Source of the DNA: Eledone cirrhosa
Lineage: Eukaryota > Mollusca > Cephalopoda > Octopoda > Eledonidae
Length of the DNA: 64,000 nt
NCBI GenBank assembly: GCA_964016885.1
Contig: OZ024743.1
Coordinates: 343,094,089-343,158,088, forward strand
Direction: 5' to 3'
Position 1 is the first letter of the stretch. Each line of letters starts with the position of its first letter. Both the position numbers and the translations under genes were made by a program. This document shows, in pieces, positions 22,801 to 35,512 of the stretch. Under the pieces are notes generated by a model, which was given only the letters and a program-made list of their open reading frames with translations, was not told where the DNA came from and did no database searches.

Positions 22801-23400
22801 TAGAGATCTTGTTACTGGAGGTAGAAGTGACTCTCGGGGTGAATTTTATTTACCTGACATTTAGTGAAAACAGACTGAATAAGAAGATGGCACGTTGTGT
22901 GGACTGTTGACAACAGAAGCGTGTGACCTCTTCACCTGTCAGCTATGGAATCTGTTCAACTCTTTAGTAGGGATCTTACAGTTAGGGGGAAAACATTTGT
23001 TGATTCCGAGTAAACAGGATTTACACAAATAAACTAATTGCCCTAGCTGCCTATAAGGAGTTAAAGTAGGGAGTTCCTGCTGCTCAGAACAAGATGCAAT
23101 ATTTGAATAAATAAATAAATAAATATGTGTGTATGTATGTATATATTTGTATATATAAATATATATGTACATATATATATATAGTATCGTCCTCACACCC
23201 TCACATATGCCAAGAAAAAGACATCCTACCGGAAGCTAATGTATGCGTAAATACGTGCACTGATGTATATGTGTGTATGTGTATATGTATACAAGTGTGC
23301 GTATGTGTGTACGTATTGTGTATGTATGTGTTTAAGTATTATGTATGTATCATGCATGTATGTATGCGTGTATGTATGTATATATCTATGACATTGCAGT
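22801..23400. other. 5' flank of gene B
   Basis: Contains short TATG/TGTA-rich stretches at 23100-23390 and no recognised gene or mobile element. Confidence 0.4.
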
Positions 23401-23406
23401 CTCCCC

Positions 23407-23416
23407 TTTAAAAAGG
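23407..23416 (+). promoter_or_regulatory. TATA-like box of chitin-binding gene B
   Basis: tttaaaaagg lies 50 bp before the gene B ATG. Spacing would leave a very short leader (about 20 nt), so the true promoter could instead lie further upstream with a spliced leader. Confidence 0.35.
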
Positions 23417-23456
23417 AGTCGTCTGCTTCCTTTACGCAACAACAGTTCTCTGAAAG

Positions 23457-23733
23457 ATGTCGCCTTACACATTACTGGCCGGCTGTAGTTTGCTGTTATG
23501 CCTGTTGAATCCAATCTTTGGCCAGACAATATGCGATACCATCCAAGCTGGACAATGGGTGAGAGATATCCAAGATTGTACAGTGGCCCATCAATGTGGT
23601 TTTGAAGGTGAAATTGCCCAGTCGACTCATTGTAATACAAGCCAAGTATGGTCAAATCTTGCTCATGCCTGTGTATGGGAAGGTGATCCTGACAGAGATG
23701 ATTGCAATGGAAACCCACATGTCCCTATCGCTG
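23457..23733 (+). CDS. Secreted chitin-binding protein B, exon 1 (signal peptide + CBM14 domain 1)
   Basis: First coding exon of a predicted 226-aa secreted protein. Residues 1-22 (hydrophobic LLLCLLNPIFG before QTIC) form a signal peptide. Six cysteines at 26, 41, 47, 59, 72 and 83 form a CBM14 chitin-binding domain. The exon is exactly 277 nt and ends in phase 1 before gtaaat, identical in length and phase to gene A exon 1, and both exons end with a split codon completed as Asp. The proteins are otherwise quite different in sequence, so the duplication is not recent. Likely role: binding chitin in extracellular matrix or hard tissue; tissue unknown. An alternative reading is that the 6737 and 23457 exons are alternative first exons of one large locus. 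Confidence 0.87.
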
Positions 23734-24853
23734 GTAAATCATTCTTTTATTTCATTTTGTATATAGTTCTTCTTCTTCTTTCTTCTTCTTTTTCTTCTTC
23801 TTCTTCTTCTTCTTCTTCTTCTTCTTCTCGTTTTCTATTTTTCATTGTGTCTGCGATTGAAGTATTGATTCCTGAAATGGACCTCCGTCGTCTTCGACGA
23901 TGCGTCTCCCAGTTGTTCGATCAATGAAACAGTCTGCTCGTTAAAATCAACGTGTGAGGGGCCGAGCATTCCACATACATGTGTATCCTTAAAATCATTT
24001 TCAGGGAGATACAATGTGACACGGTTAACACTTTGAATTACAGATAGAGTCCATTCTCCGGGCTTCCAAACAGTTTCCAACTACCTAGTATTCACAATAC
24101 ATGAGTTAACCCAAGATTTTGGTGAATGGCACTTGCCTAAGATGCCATGCAGTGGGATCAAACCTGGAACCTAATAATTTCGAAACGAACTTTTAATTAT
24201 TCGGACATGATGCGTCTGCTACTGGTTCTTAGCCCCGATAGAATACCTTAACTTTGAGAGATATGTATAGTCGATTAGATCAACCGCGCTACGTGGAGCG
24301 TAACAACCTTGGCTAGATTTGCACTAAGAATATACAGGGGAGCAGCTTCATACTGCAAATCATTTATTCCGTCACTCTATTGATTCCATCAATCATCACA
24401 CGCATTTAACAAACCAACAGCTAAATTCCCTTCAAATCATTCACTTCTAGCTTAAATAAGAACAGTTCGGAGAATGAATATAGTTCTATAGACATGATAT
24501 CTGGAACATCTTTTATTGGTCAGAGATGGTCTGGAGCTAAAAAAACAACTACACGTCACAAAGCAGCGAGGGAATTGTTATGAGATCGCTTGACCAACTA
24601 GAAATAGTAATCAAATCTCCCTAAAATCCCACTCAAGCTAAGATGCATTGCACAATATATTCCAAGATAGACCATACCTCAAAAACAAAATACATGATAG
24701 TGAAGGCTAGAATTCGTTTGATTAGAGATTTGCTTGCTCAAGTCTGACTTGATAATGAACAACAATAGCAACAACAACCAGTTACCATCCGGGCAGACCT
24801 GTATCAATGGAAACATTAATGTTACAGTTCTGCTTTTAATTATTACACCAGGG

Positions 24854-25042
24854 CAGTGGATTGGCAGTATCGGTAGAGCGTCAGACACCACGCTTTGTAG
24901 CATAGAGTTATGGCCCTTTATGTTCTGAGTTCAAATCCCGCTGAGGTTAACTTTGCCTTTCATCCTTATGGGGTCGATAAAATAAAGTACCAGTAATACT
25001 CTGAGATAATTGCTGGCCTTGTGCCAAAAGTAGAAAGAATTA
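24854..25042 (+). mobile_element. tRNA-derived SINE, full length
   Basis: ggattggcagtatcggtaga head, gagttcaaatcccgctgagg B box, ggtcgataaaataaagtacc body and tggccttgtgccaaaagtag tail, ending in AATTA. Confidence 0.95.
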
Positions 25043-25755
25043 TTACACCTCTTATTCCTGAATAGAGTGAGAGAATGAACGGATGCAAGGTATTAGAAAA
25101 AAATCACCAAAACCACGCTATATATACTACTTACAGCTGTGAACTCTATTTTCACTAGGTATCAATTTATAGCTTAGAAAGCTGAGACAGCCAAACCTGC
25201 TTGCAAATACGTTCCAATTTCTTTATTTACGAATGCGCTGATGAAATCCAACTTCAGAGCAATTCTTGATTAATTAATTATGTGATCTAATCACACGCAT
25301 TATATTAGGGTTTTCAAAATCGATTACCATGAGCAATTGTTTGTGGTAATGCAATTATAAGTATATGGGAAAACTATATTATTGTTATTGAAAAGACTTT
25401 CGAAATTCAGATGATTTACTAAGCTTTAAACATTTTTTGCGGCAACAATATTCAATCAAATTTTTATTAAAATCTTATATCCATGATTTATCGCAAAATG
25501 GAAATATTAAATTCAAGGAATCCAGGGAAATGTTTGCATGTTTAAGTGAAGGGATGGGTTGTACTATTAAGATATTTACTTGTCTAATTTACCGTTAGAG
25601 ACATTAGATTGTGTGATATGTATTTTATTTTCAAATCAACAATTACGAATAACGAAATCTTAATGAACATTGCCTCGTTAACTGATATTTGGGTTTAGGT
25701 TTCGTAGAACGTTTGGCGAGTAGGGTTTGAATTCTTATTTATACAAAGTAATATT

Positions 25756-26000
25756 TCATTTGATTTCGGGAAGAGAAAATTTATTCATAACTAAATTTAA
25801 GTTAATATTCAGAAAAGTAACTATACTGAAGTTAGATTGACTAATTCTTAAACGTATTTCTCTAAATAACTTGATGAGGTCTTTTCTGAATGTACCTAGT
25901 TCATAGCCGCTCACATTGCATGAAACTGTAAGACCATCGTATCTATATAAACTTTGTAAGGTATCAAATATTTTAGGCAAAAACTACTAAATATAAATTC
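25756..26000 (-). pseudogene. PLE-type reverse transcriptase fragment
   Basis: Minus-strand reading PKIFDTLQSLYRYDGLTVSC, then GYELGTFRKDLIKLF and SIVTFLNINLNL. It aligns with the 61.9-kb copy (YRDDGLLTM, CDSFRKKLTAFFKGF, SVVNYLDVTLNL). The catalytic pair reads RYDG, with the first Asp changed to Tyr, and stops follow soon after. A decayed remnant that may extend to about 25,450. Confidence 0.62.
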
Positions 26001-27699
26001 CAATAACTTTGCATGAATCCGCCCGATTATATGATCAAATGAAAATATCAAACAATACGCCTCCATTTTTTTTTTAGTCACGATAAATTATCGAAAATGT
26101 ATATGTGCATCATAATAACTTTAATATTAAATTCAGATTGGTACCTTGTTGCCTGCGAAAGTTAAAACTGACAAAAGAAACATTTGTATGGAAAGTTAGA
26201 ATGATATAATATGAAACTGAGTAAATTTGCTGTTTTGTTAATCGATAATACTGTTAAACCACTCATTTACAGACGTTCTATTGGAACGAAAATTTCGTTT
26301 TTTTTATTCTTAGTATAATGGAATCTAGAATATGTTGGTTAACTTAGTTTTGACAGAGTTGATTAACCTGTATTTAGGATGAGAAGAGAAATCAACTTTG
26401 TGGTCTTTAAGAGTATGTCGCTATATTTAGAGTAGTGGCAATTTTATTTTATACAAGGTTTATGGAGTTATGTGTATTAATACTAGCTTCTTTGTAAATG
26501 TTAGTAATCTTATTTGGTAATAGTTTTATATATATGTTTCTGATCTTGTCCGATGATACATGGATTTGTTTTTTCATCGTGATATTTAATTCGTATTTTA
26601 AAATATGTTGATGATTTTCCTAGATCTTACATGTTTTACTAAATTTCTGCAAAAAGTATCTCTGCTCTAAATCCGAACTTGTTGTCTGAGTGAGTTTCAG
26701 CTATGTCTTTGTCGGACAAATAAACACGCCATTTCATTCTAGTAAAATCTCGTTGATTAGACGCTGTGGCTATTATTTTTCGTTCGGTGGAATAGAACTA
26801 GTTTTATAAAAAATTTCGACTGATACTGTTCCATATTAAGCTTTTCGTTTTTGTACTGTATTCTATTTAAGGAAAGATAAATGTAGAAACATAAGAGTAA
26901 ACAAGAGGAAGAAATAAGAGTACTCAAAACTGAAAGTAGTGTTATAAGTTATTGGTACTAGAAACTTCACAAATCGTTACTCCGAGTTTCTAATTTTCAA
27001 TCTTGGGGCGATTATGAAAAGTAGAACATGAAATTTGTATATAGTAAATATGCAGTGAAAATGTTTGGATATTTGGAATAATATGCAACTCCGATTTGAA
27101 AGAGTTTAAAGAGATCTACATATTTACTTTACACTGCGATTAACATCGTTTCTATATTTTTCATATATACATTTATGTTTTCATGCCTTATATCGTTTTG
27201 TATAATTAAGCTCCAGCCACTCTCTATTCCTGTTAACTAAATAACGGTTATATTGTCAACCAATATTATTCCAATTTTCAATTTGATTCAAATAGTTTTT
27301 GTTGCGAATGTTTATTATATACTAGTTTTTATGTTCTATATTTCATAATCTTTTTGTATCAGGTAAAATATAGGGGTTTAAAAATAGGTAGAGTGGATTA
27401 TATGAGTTGGTAACCATTCGTGAAGTGTATGTACTATGTGTATGCATACTGCATAATACTGCATACATAGAGGCACACGTAACATTATACTGGGGAGTTT
27501 TAGAAGGTGTTGTATAAAAGAGTCAGATATTACTTTAGTGGAAGGAGTGAAGTGAAGTAAGAATTTTGATAACAAATAAATGAATGGCTGGAAAGAGTGG
27601 GTAAAGTATACACAGACACAGGTGCATTCATAAATGCACACATACATACCCATGCACATATATGGACACATCCGTACATGCGCGTTCACCTACCTGCAA

Positions 27700-27960
27700 G
27701 TGTGCATGCATAGTCGCGTGCAGATACATACACACACACATATATATATATATACACACATATAAATACACACGTGCGCATCCGTATATACACACACACA
27801 GGCTCATGCATGTCCATATGGGGAGAGGAGGTGGAACTGTCTGCGCCTATGCTCATACAAGGCCCATGCATGTCCAAATGAGGAGGGGGAGTAGATTTGT
27901 CAGCACACAAGCATCTACATGATTCATATACATACACGCACACGTGTACGTATTACATTC
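27700..27960. repeat. CA-rich and TA-rich sequence with a 60-bp near-duplication
   Basis: The phrase catgcatgtccatatgggga (near 27804) recurs as catgcatgtccaaatgagga (near 27864), suggesting a tandem unit of about 60 bp amid CA/TA simple repeats. Confidence 0.6.
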
Positions 27961-28258
27961 ATATACCCAAACAAGAATCAGATAAGAAAAGGTTTAAGGT
28001 GATCTGCACATATACACATGAAAAGTAAAATTTGTAAACTTACATGGGAGTAATGGTGGGTTGGTGGTACAATAGGAGTGGGTGAGAGATTTGGGCCTAC
28101 AAACGAGTTCTTGGGGGAAGTGCTGGTACTTGGGTAGGTGTGTAGGGCGGGGCTTAGTCCAGGTACATTGCACATACAAAACGAAAAAGTATCGTCAGCT
28201 GACAAACAAGGGAGAGAACGGTGTGCGAGGGCTTAGTAAATATATATCTATATATTAG

Positions 28259-28358
<100 letters not shown>

Positions 28359-28564
28359 TACCCGACTAAACCGGCAACGCCACCAAGTTTACTTGGTGAG
28401 GAGGGTGATTTTGGGACACTCTGCAGGACAAAAAACAAAACCTGACAAAGGGTGGAAGAACTCATAAGAGTCAACGGCCATCCAAAAATGTGTAAATATG
28501 TATATACATATGTACATATGTATGTATATGTATATATGTATATGCATGTGTAAATGTGTGTATA

Positions 28565-28830
28565 TAGGCGCGGGGAAATAATCGGGCTGGATACCCGATC
28601 GCGCAGTTAAACCACTGGGAGTGAAGGACGCCTAGCTTTTGTCAGGGTATTCTTCTAGGAGAAGGCAAGTCAGGAAACTGGGATAACTCCGACATAAAAC
28701 CTGCGGCTCAGTAGTTACCGATGGTGTTGATCTTTTCTTCTTTTCGGGTTATAGCTACTGTCGCTCAGAGAGTGGGATTGGCTCAGTGCACAGTCTTTCC
28801 TCACTTTAAAAAAAATCTTCACGCACAGGC
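28565..28830. other. Unassigned moderately GC-rich stretch
   Basis: Higher GC than its surroundings, with gatcgcgcagttaaaccact and acctgcggctcagtagttac. It resembles no gene I know and may be an interspersed repeat. It is followed by a 12-bp hairpin (gcattgcacgata 28829-28841 with tatcgtgcaatg 28871-28882). Confidence 0.35.
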
Positions 28831-28933
28831 ATTGCACGATAGAATTAATTAATAATTATTAATAATGATATATCGTGCAATGGCCATACTTAATAACGAG
28901 GGGGCAGCCATCATATATATATAGATATATGTG

Positions 28934-28934
<1 letters not shown>

Positions 28935-28991
<57 letters not shown>
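28935..28991. repeat. (TA)n microsatellite
   Basis: TA run abutting the 3' end of an antisense SINE. Confidence 0.95.
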
Positions 28992-28995
<4 letters not shown>

Positions 28996-29196
28996 CAGTC
29001 GACCGACTTTCGTCAAATCGGACCAAGGAAACAATATTTCCATTGGTCTTTCCAATTGCTAATACTCTCTATCGATCGCAACTCCAGGTAGAAGGAGCAA
29101 CGTGAATTAAAGTGTCTTGCCCAAGGACATAACGCATCGCCTGGTCTGGGAATCGAACTCACAACCTCACGATTCTCTAACCACTCAGCCACGTGT
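28992..29196 (-). mobile_element. tRNA-derived SINE, Ser/Leu-type head
   Basis: Minus strand: acgtggctgagtggttagag, tgagttcgattcccagacca (B box), then tgtccttgggcaagacactt and cacgttgctcc, a conserved SINE central block also seen at 58.9 kb. Confidence 0.82.
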
Positions 29197-29202
29197 AACT
29201 GA

Positions 29203-29400
29203 AGACGCATGGCCTAGTGGTTAGATCGATGAGCTTGTAATCGGGAGGATGTGAGTCCGATTCTCGGACCGGATCATGCGTTGAACCAGTTTACTCAGCT
29301 GTATGAATGTGTTGCCACGTCACTGGTGCCAAGCTGTATCGGCCATTGCCAGCATCTATGACGTGTCTGTTTATGCACAGGAGGCGAGCCGCATATATTC
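29203..29400 (+). mobile_element. tRNA-derived SINE, opposite orientation
   Basis: acgcatggcctagtggttag head and gtgagtccgattctcggacc B box. The body cgtcactggtgccaagctgt differs from the neighbouring copy. The two lie head to head within 10 bp. Confidence 0.7.
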
Positions 29401-29662
29401 TAGCCTTTAGAACAAAAGCAAAATGAATGCTTCACCTTCAGATGAGGGATGACTCACAAGGAAGATGTATGTATATTTATGTATATATGTGTCTGCTATG
29501 ATTCTGTTGTCCTTCTATTTTGATAGATGGATCCACGTTCTGGAATATATTATGTTGTTACTGTTGATTTCTTTCTATTTTACCCATCATGTTATTGTAT
29601 TCTCATCTCTTTCTTCCAACTCCTATTATAGCCATATATGAATACTTATTTCAACGAAATAA

Positions 29663-29800
29663 CTTCTTCTTTTTCTTCTTCTCTCTCTTCTCCTTCTTCT
29701 TCTTCTTCTTCTCCTCCTTCTTTTTCTTCTTCTCCTTCTCCTCTTCTACATCCTTCTTCTTCTTCTCCTCCACCTTCTTCCTCTTCTTCTTCTTCTTCAA
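29663..29800. repeat. Imperfect (TTC)n microsatellite
   Basis: Pyrimidine-only run of TTC and TCC triplets. Confidence 0.9.
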
Positions 29801-30119
29801 GAATATCCAACTCATTTGCCGACAACAGGTTTCCAGAAAATAAGTCTGCCTGCAGTTTCATTGTGAATTTTCACATGTCCAGCTAATATACGTAAATGTA
29901 AATCTTTCAAATTGAAGATTTCAACTTAACCTAATGCGTCCTTTGACGAGAAACTCAGGTTTAGTAATTACATAACATCGGATTTCCCAACGTTGCTTAT
30001 GATATATAGGTGTGTGTGTTTGTGTGTGTTTTTTGCGTGTGTTTGTGTGTAGATTTTTGGGTGTGCACGAGAGTGCGTATGAGTGCAAATCCTATAGAAT
30101 ATGCATATATATATATACG

Positions 30120-30120
30120 T

Positions 30121-30187
<67 letters not shown>
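30120..30187. repeat. (TG)n microsatellite
   Basis: TG run with one early interruption. Smaller TG-rich stretch at 30010-30060. Confidence 0.95.
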
Positions 30188-30191
<4 letters not shown>

Positions 30192-30724
30192 AGTTGACCG
30201 GACTAGCATAAGGTTTCTCTGCTAGTACCGGTCGAAGCTCAGCGTACTCAATAGGTAAGGTTATGTAAAAATCCCAGAGTAGGCACAAAGTTATTTGCTT
30301 CAATACAACACGCGTAAATATAAGGCCGGATAGTATATACAAGTGTAAGCATACATACCTAAAATCATTCTCTAAATACAGTCCAAGCTAACCCATGATT
30401 AGATCCTACAACCCCATTTCCATTTTTCCTCTAAACCTATCTCATTTAACTTTCCGATCTTTAAGACAAAGATGGCTGGCGCCAAATCTATCGTTTCAAC
30501 ATCCCTCTAAACTATAATAGCCACGTTTCTTTTCACTACAACAAACATACCCATTACTAAAAATAGTCCTCTCTGATCTATCGAATATTTCCTTTTCAAA
30601 CAATGATATTTCTTACACCAACAGTACCAAATATATTTGAGGCCTATAGGTTACTATCTACGTCAGTTCTTCCTCTTTTTCTTCTACACTAATACCCTAA
30701 AAAATCATTATTGTATTATTTTTA

Positions 30725-31555
30725 ATTCGAAAACCTTTGTATGCTGATGTTGCCTACTTTGTTGCACACTCAGAATCAGACATGCAGAACACGATAAATA
30801 AATTTTCTGAAGCATGTGCTCTTTTGGGGCTCACTGTAAACTTAACTAAGATCAAGGTGATGGATACTCCAGCATCAAGAAAACCTTATACTGTGCCAAA
30901 TATATATGGGACTAGGTTGGCGGTGGTGGATGCTTTTGTGTGTCTGGGTAGTACTCTGTCAAGGGGCGGGAGTTTAGATGCAGAAATACATTGTCTGCAT
31001 TTTGAAAATTAGTGAAAAGGGTGTGATCAGACACAGTCATAAAATTGAGGAAAAGAATAACTGTGTATGAAGCATATGTGCTTACAGTTTTATTGTATGG
31101 GTGTGAAGCATGGACCGCTCACCAGCGGAATTTCAATATACTTGAAAGATTGCCGTAAAAGTGCCTTCGGCAGATCCTAGGTTTAAATGGAGAAGCATGA
31201 CAATGAAGTTTTTCAAAGATCGGGGTGCTCTTTGTCATTAAGAGTCAGATGTGTTGGGTAGGGTATCTCGTTTGCATGAATGATGCAAGGCTTCCAAAAG
31301 AAATCTTTGATGGTGACCTTGTGCAAAGGAAAAGACCACAGCATAACCCTAAGGAGAGGAACAAAGATTGTATTAAGGAAAATGTAAAATATCTGGCTAT
31401 AGATATAAATCAAAGGGAAAAGCAATCTCCTCATCGTAATACATGAAGAAAGACATTTAAATGAGGGTGTCAATTATTGGACGAAACGAAAAACGTATAA
31501 GCAGAGCTAAAACAAACACTAAGAAAGATTGAGTTGGAAGGGCTTGAAAATGTTG
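30725..31555 (+). pseudogene. LINE reverse transcriptase C-terminal fragment
   Basis: Plus-strand reading YADVAYFVAHSESDMQ (motif C with ADD changed to ADV), then LGLTVNLTKIKVM, VCLGSTLSRGGSLDAEI, and after frameshifts VLLYGCEAWTAHQRNFNILE and LRQILGL. These match the region from motif C to the LINE C-terminal domain. Only this tail survives, with several frame breaks. It ends at the TIR element that begins near 31560. Distinct in sequence from the RT at 0.7-2.2 kb. Confidence 0.72.
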
Positions 31556-31556
31556 A

Positions 31557-33289
31557 TTACACCGTGTAACATATTTTTTGTTCCACGTCATTTCCTGGTT
31601 TGTTATATCCCATTGTTATAAAAAGACACTATTATTTAATCAGAAGTTTGGGTTTGTGGTCAGGAGTTAGATATTTCGAAATTTTCATATTTTTCAAGAA
31701 AAAACACATTTTTTTTTTTATTTATCAGTTCATATAATTAAATCAACAGAGTATATATTTATTTTATTACACAAGCTTATCAAAAGCAAACAAGTAAAAA
31801 CAAATAACACTTATAAAGCAACTTATACACGTCAGAAATGACTGAATTTCCTAGATTTGGGATTGTAGTCCAGGTCGCATTCCCGCACTAGCCCCCAGAT
31901 ATAGTCCCCATCATTTTTTCATTGTAGTGGCCCTGGTACCTCTGCTCTATCTCTTTCACATTTTGGTGGAATCGTTCGCCTTGTTCTTCTGAGTAGGCGC
32001 CCATATTGTCCTTGAATTTTTCCAGGTGAGCGTCCAGCATATGGAGTTTAAGCGACATCCTGCATCCCATGGCGCCAAAAACCTTTATCAGATCCTTCAC
32101 CAGTTGCTGGTAGTTTTCAGCTCTGTAGTTTCCCAGGAAGCCCTTAACAACTGCCTTGAAACAGTTCCATGCTGTTTTCTCAATCCTATTGAGCTTATTG
32201 GAGAACTCGGTAGACTCTAACACATTTTTTTATCTGAGGTCCAACAAAAATTTCACCTTTGATTTTGGCCACACATAACTTGGGGAAGAACTCAAGAAGG
32301 TACTTAAAAGCGGCTGGTTCTTGGTTGAGAGCCTTCACAAACTGCTTCATCAACCCCAACTTAATGTGCAGTGGCGGCATGAGCACAATCATGGGATCAA
32401 CCAGTGGCTCCCACACGACATTCCGGGTCCCAACTACAAATTCTGTTCGCTGCTCCCAGTTCTTCCTTTTGTAGTGATCAGAGGTGACTCTGCTGTCCCA
32501 AAGTCAGAGGAAGCATTGGAATTTGATAAAGCCTCCTTGGAGTCCAAGCAGGAAAGCTACCATCTTGAAGTCTCCAGTGATTTCCCAATTGTACTGGTTG
32601 TATTGCAGAGCTTTCAAGAGGACTTTCACACTGTAGTAATCTTCCTTCAGGCAGACTGAATGAGCTAGGGGCAGTGTCGGGAACTTGTTTCCATTGTGGA
32701 GGAGGACAGCCTTCAAACTTGTGGTGGAGCTGTCTATAAATAGCCGCCACTCCTTGGGCACAAACGGTACCCCAATAACGTCAAACAGTCCAGGCACGTC
32801 ATGGCAGAAGCAGAGGCCGTCCCTAAGAGTGTAAAAGCCTGAGAAAGGTTCGTGTCGACTTCTCTGACTTGTCACCTGCACTTCCTCCTTGACCAAGTTC
32901 CACTGTTCATCCTGGAGACGAATGCTTAAAACACACTTATTCAGGGTGCGAAAATCCAGTATCAATAAATCTCTTTAATCCACTTTTTAACAATTTTATA
33001 CTTTATTGCACTTTTATAATTTTCTTTAGGTAGTACTCTTTATTTTATAATTTTAATTTAACCTGAAACATATATAAAAAAAAATTATTTAACATAAGCA
33101 AATTAAACTTACATACAACGTAAAATCCAGCGTACAAATAATTCTAGTAAATAGCTTAGAATTTTTACAAACCCAAACTTTTAACTGTTTAATAGCACTT
33201 TTTTTATTTATTAGGGACCTAAGCAACACAAAAAAAGTGATTACAAGCCAGGAACAGAGAAAAAAGAAATTTTTGTTACACGGTGTTAT
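31557..33289. mobile_element. TIR transposon with 3-bp TTA duplication (CACTA/Harbinger-like ends, class uncertain)
   Basis: Left end CACCGTGTAAC (31560-31570) is repeated inverted at the right end (33275-33285). Similarity continues inward as an imperfect repeat of about 45 bp (ttgttccacgtcatttcctg against its counterpart). TTA flanks both sides (31557-31559 and 33286-33288... reading ttattgg). Ends beginning CAC with a 3-bp target duplication fit CACTA-type elements; TTA duplications also fit Harbinger. It encloses one decayed minus-strand gene. Confidence 0.65.
31888..32965 (-). pseudogene. Unclassified repeat-encoded protein inside the TIR element
   Basis: One gene in three frames: 32965-32504, 32416-32195 and 32223-31888, with breaks near 32480 and 32222. 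Readable blocks are LKAVLLHNGNKFPTLPLAHS, KEDYYSVKVLLKALQYNQYN, FLLGLQGGFIKFQCFL, PLVDPMIVLMPPLHIKLGLM, KFVKALNQEP-like, VGPQIKK, FLGNYRAENYQQLVKDLI and GERFHQNVKEIEQRYQGHYN. I recognise the pattern (PPLHIKLGLMK, FLGN-x-RAENY, GERFHQD) from multicopy predicted proteins in many invertebrate genomes, usually unannotated. Its place between terminal inverted repeats suggests a transposase or accessory transposon protein. No catalytic motif can be asserted. Confidence 0.65.
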
Positions 33290-33628
33290 TGGAATTGCAA
33301 TTTCTGTCACCGTGTCTTTCTAAAGCTGGTTTGTAAACAATATGAAAACGCATGAATAAACAATGACAGAGGCAGATTATGTTGCAAAAGAGATGTAGGA
33401 CAATCTCCCGATTAAAATGCCATATGAAGTTTCATCAACACGAAATTACACATCCTGATCCAATAAACCCAGTACACACACTGGCATACATCTGTTACTT
33501 GTGACAAAGACCTTGTAAATCAGTTGCTAGAGGGAAAACACACCTTCGTGCACATGGGAGGGTGTAAACTTGCTGGAGGGATTGAGATGATGTTGAGATG
33601 GTTATCATCTGACACAAGATGAAGCAAT

Positions 33629-33970
<342 letters not shown>

Positions 33971-34130
33971 CATATATGTATGTATATATATACACACAGA
34001 GGTATCCACAGTAAGTTGTGGGGTCTATCCTGTATGAAGAACTCGATGTAATCGATATGTTGAAAATGCTGTAGGTTAAGATAAATCTCGGAAAACAATA
34101 AAACATTAAAAGGAAAACAGAGTCATGATA

Positions 34131-34504
<374 letters not shown>

Positions 34505-34609
34505 TGACTGAGAGAGAGAGAGTGAGAAACTTAATCTAAATTCAACCGCTTAATCAATTTTTTTCTCTCAGGAAAACATGCTAAAGTCTTATCCCGTATT
34601 TATTTACAG

Positions 34610-34816
34610 ATGACCCGCGCTGTGTAAAGAAGCATGGTAATAACGTTGACCCCGATGACTGCTCTAAGTTTATTTCCTGTACTAACGGCACTTTAATGGC
34701 ATTCCAGCGTTGTGGAGACGGTACTCTCTACTACCCCAAGAATGACAGTTGCCAGTTTGCCTACGCTGTTGCCGAAGACTGCGGTAACAGGAGAATACCT
34801 GACACCATTCTTATAC
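34610..34816 (+). CDS. Secreted chitin-binding protein B, exon 2 (CBM14 domain 2)
   Basis: Acceptor ttacag before and donor gtgagt after. The exon is 207 nt, phase 1 on both sides, and codes for residues 93-161 after joining (DDPRC onward). Cysteines at 97, 110, 116, 127, 140 and 150 form a full CBM14 domain, with aromatic residues around YYPK. The start DDPRC closely parallels DDPLC in gene A exon 2, so these two exons are likely duplicates. The symmetrical phase means the domain can be gained or lost without breaking the frame. Confidence 0.88.
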
Positions 34817-35259
34817 GTGAGTGTTCAATTCCAATCCAATATTATTATTTTTTTTTTTTTTTTTTTGTAATCTGAAGTGTTGTCATCTTAACGGAAATGA
34901 CTATAACAATAGTCAATTGATATAAATAACATTTGCCGAGCGAATGAGGTAACCATTGCGCTAAGGAGTCTCTGACCGCTGGGTGCCATATTTTAGAAGA
35001 TTTCAAGCCAGTTGGTAGGTGTGTAAACAAACGATTGACTTCAGAAGCATTGGAATATTTTGAAATTTGAAATATAATCGACCTGCACAAGTTTCCAGCT
35101 TCGTTAATTTCTATTAAATAATTTCCACTGCTTTAAAATATCCCTAGTATTTCACTGGTGCATTTTACACTATGATGTGTATTCAATCTATTATCTGGTG
35201 GTTGTCCTATGCTTAACCCATTTTGCCATTTCGTCTCTCCAAAAGAAAAGAAATGACTA

Positions 35260-35263
<4 letters not shown>

Positions 35264-35306
<43 letters not shown>

Positions 35307-35313
35307 CAGGGAG

Positions 35314-35389
<76 letters not shown>

Positions 35390-35512
35390 CAGTAAGCTGT
35401 ACTGACGAAGGGTGATACCCAGAAACATTAGTGGTCGCAGTAAATAAAGGATTATGAGTTCATGCAATTGACTTATGTTTCGTCACTATATATATATATA
35501 TATATATATATA
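35264..35512. repeat. (TA)n arrays with interposed repeat fragments
   Basis: The string gaacagnnagctg occurs at 35304 and again at 35387, each cut by TA. The second continues as actgacgaagggtgataccc and agaaacattag, a hammerhead-like string without a pairing stem I. Confidence 0.85.

Noticed and set aside
29163..29290. tRNA-like sequences
   Set aside because: A and B boxes are present, but the acceptor stems do not close and conserved SINE bodies follow, so these are SINE heads rather than tRNA genes.
35396..35440. actgacgaagggtgataccc followed by agaaac
   Set aside because: A CUGACGA and GAAA are present, but the bases closing stem II do not pair and stem I is absent.
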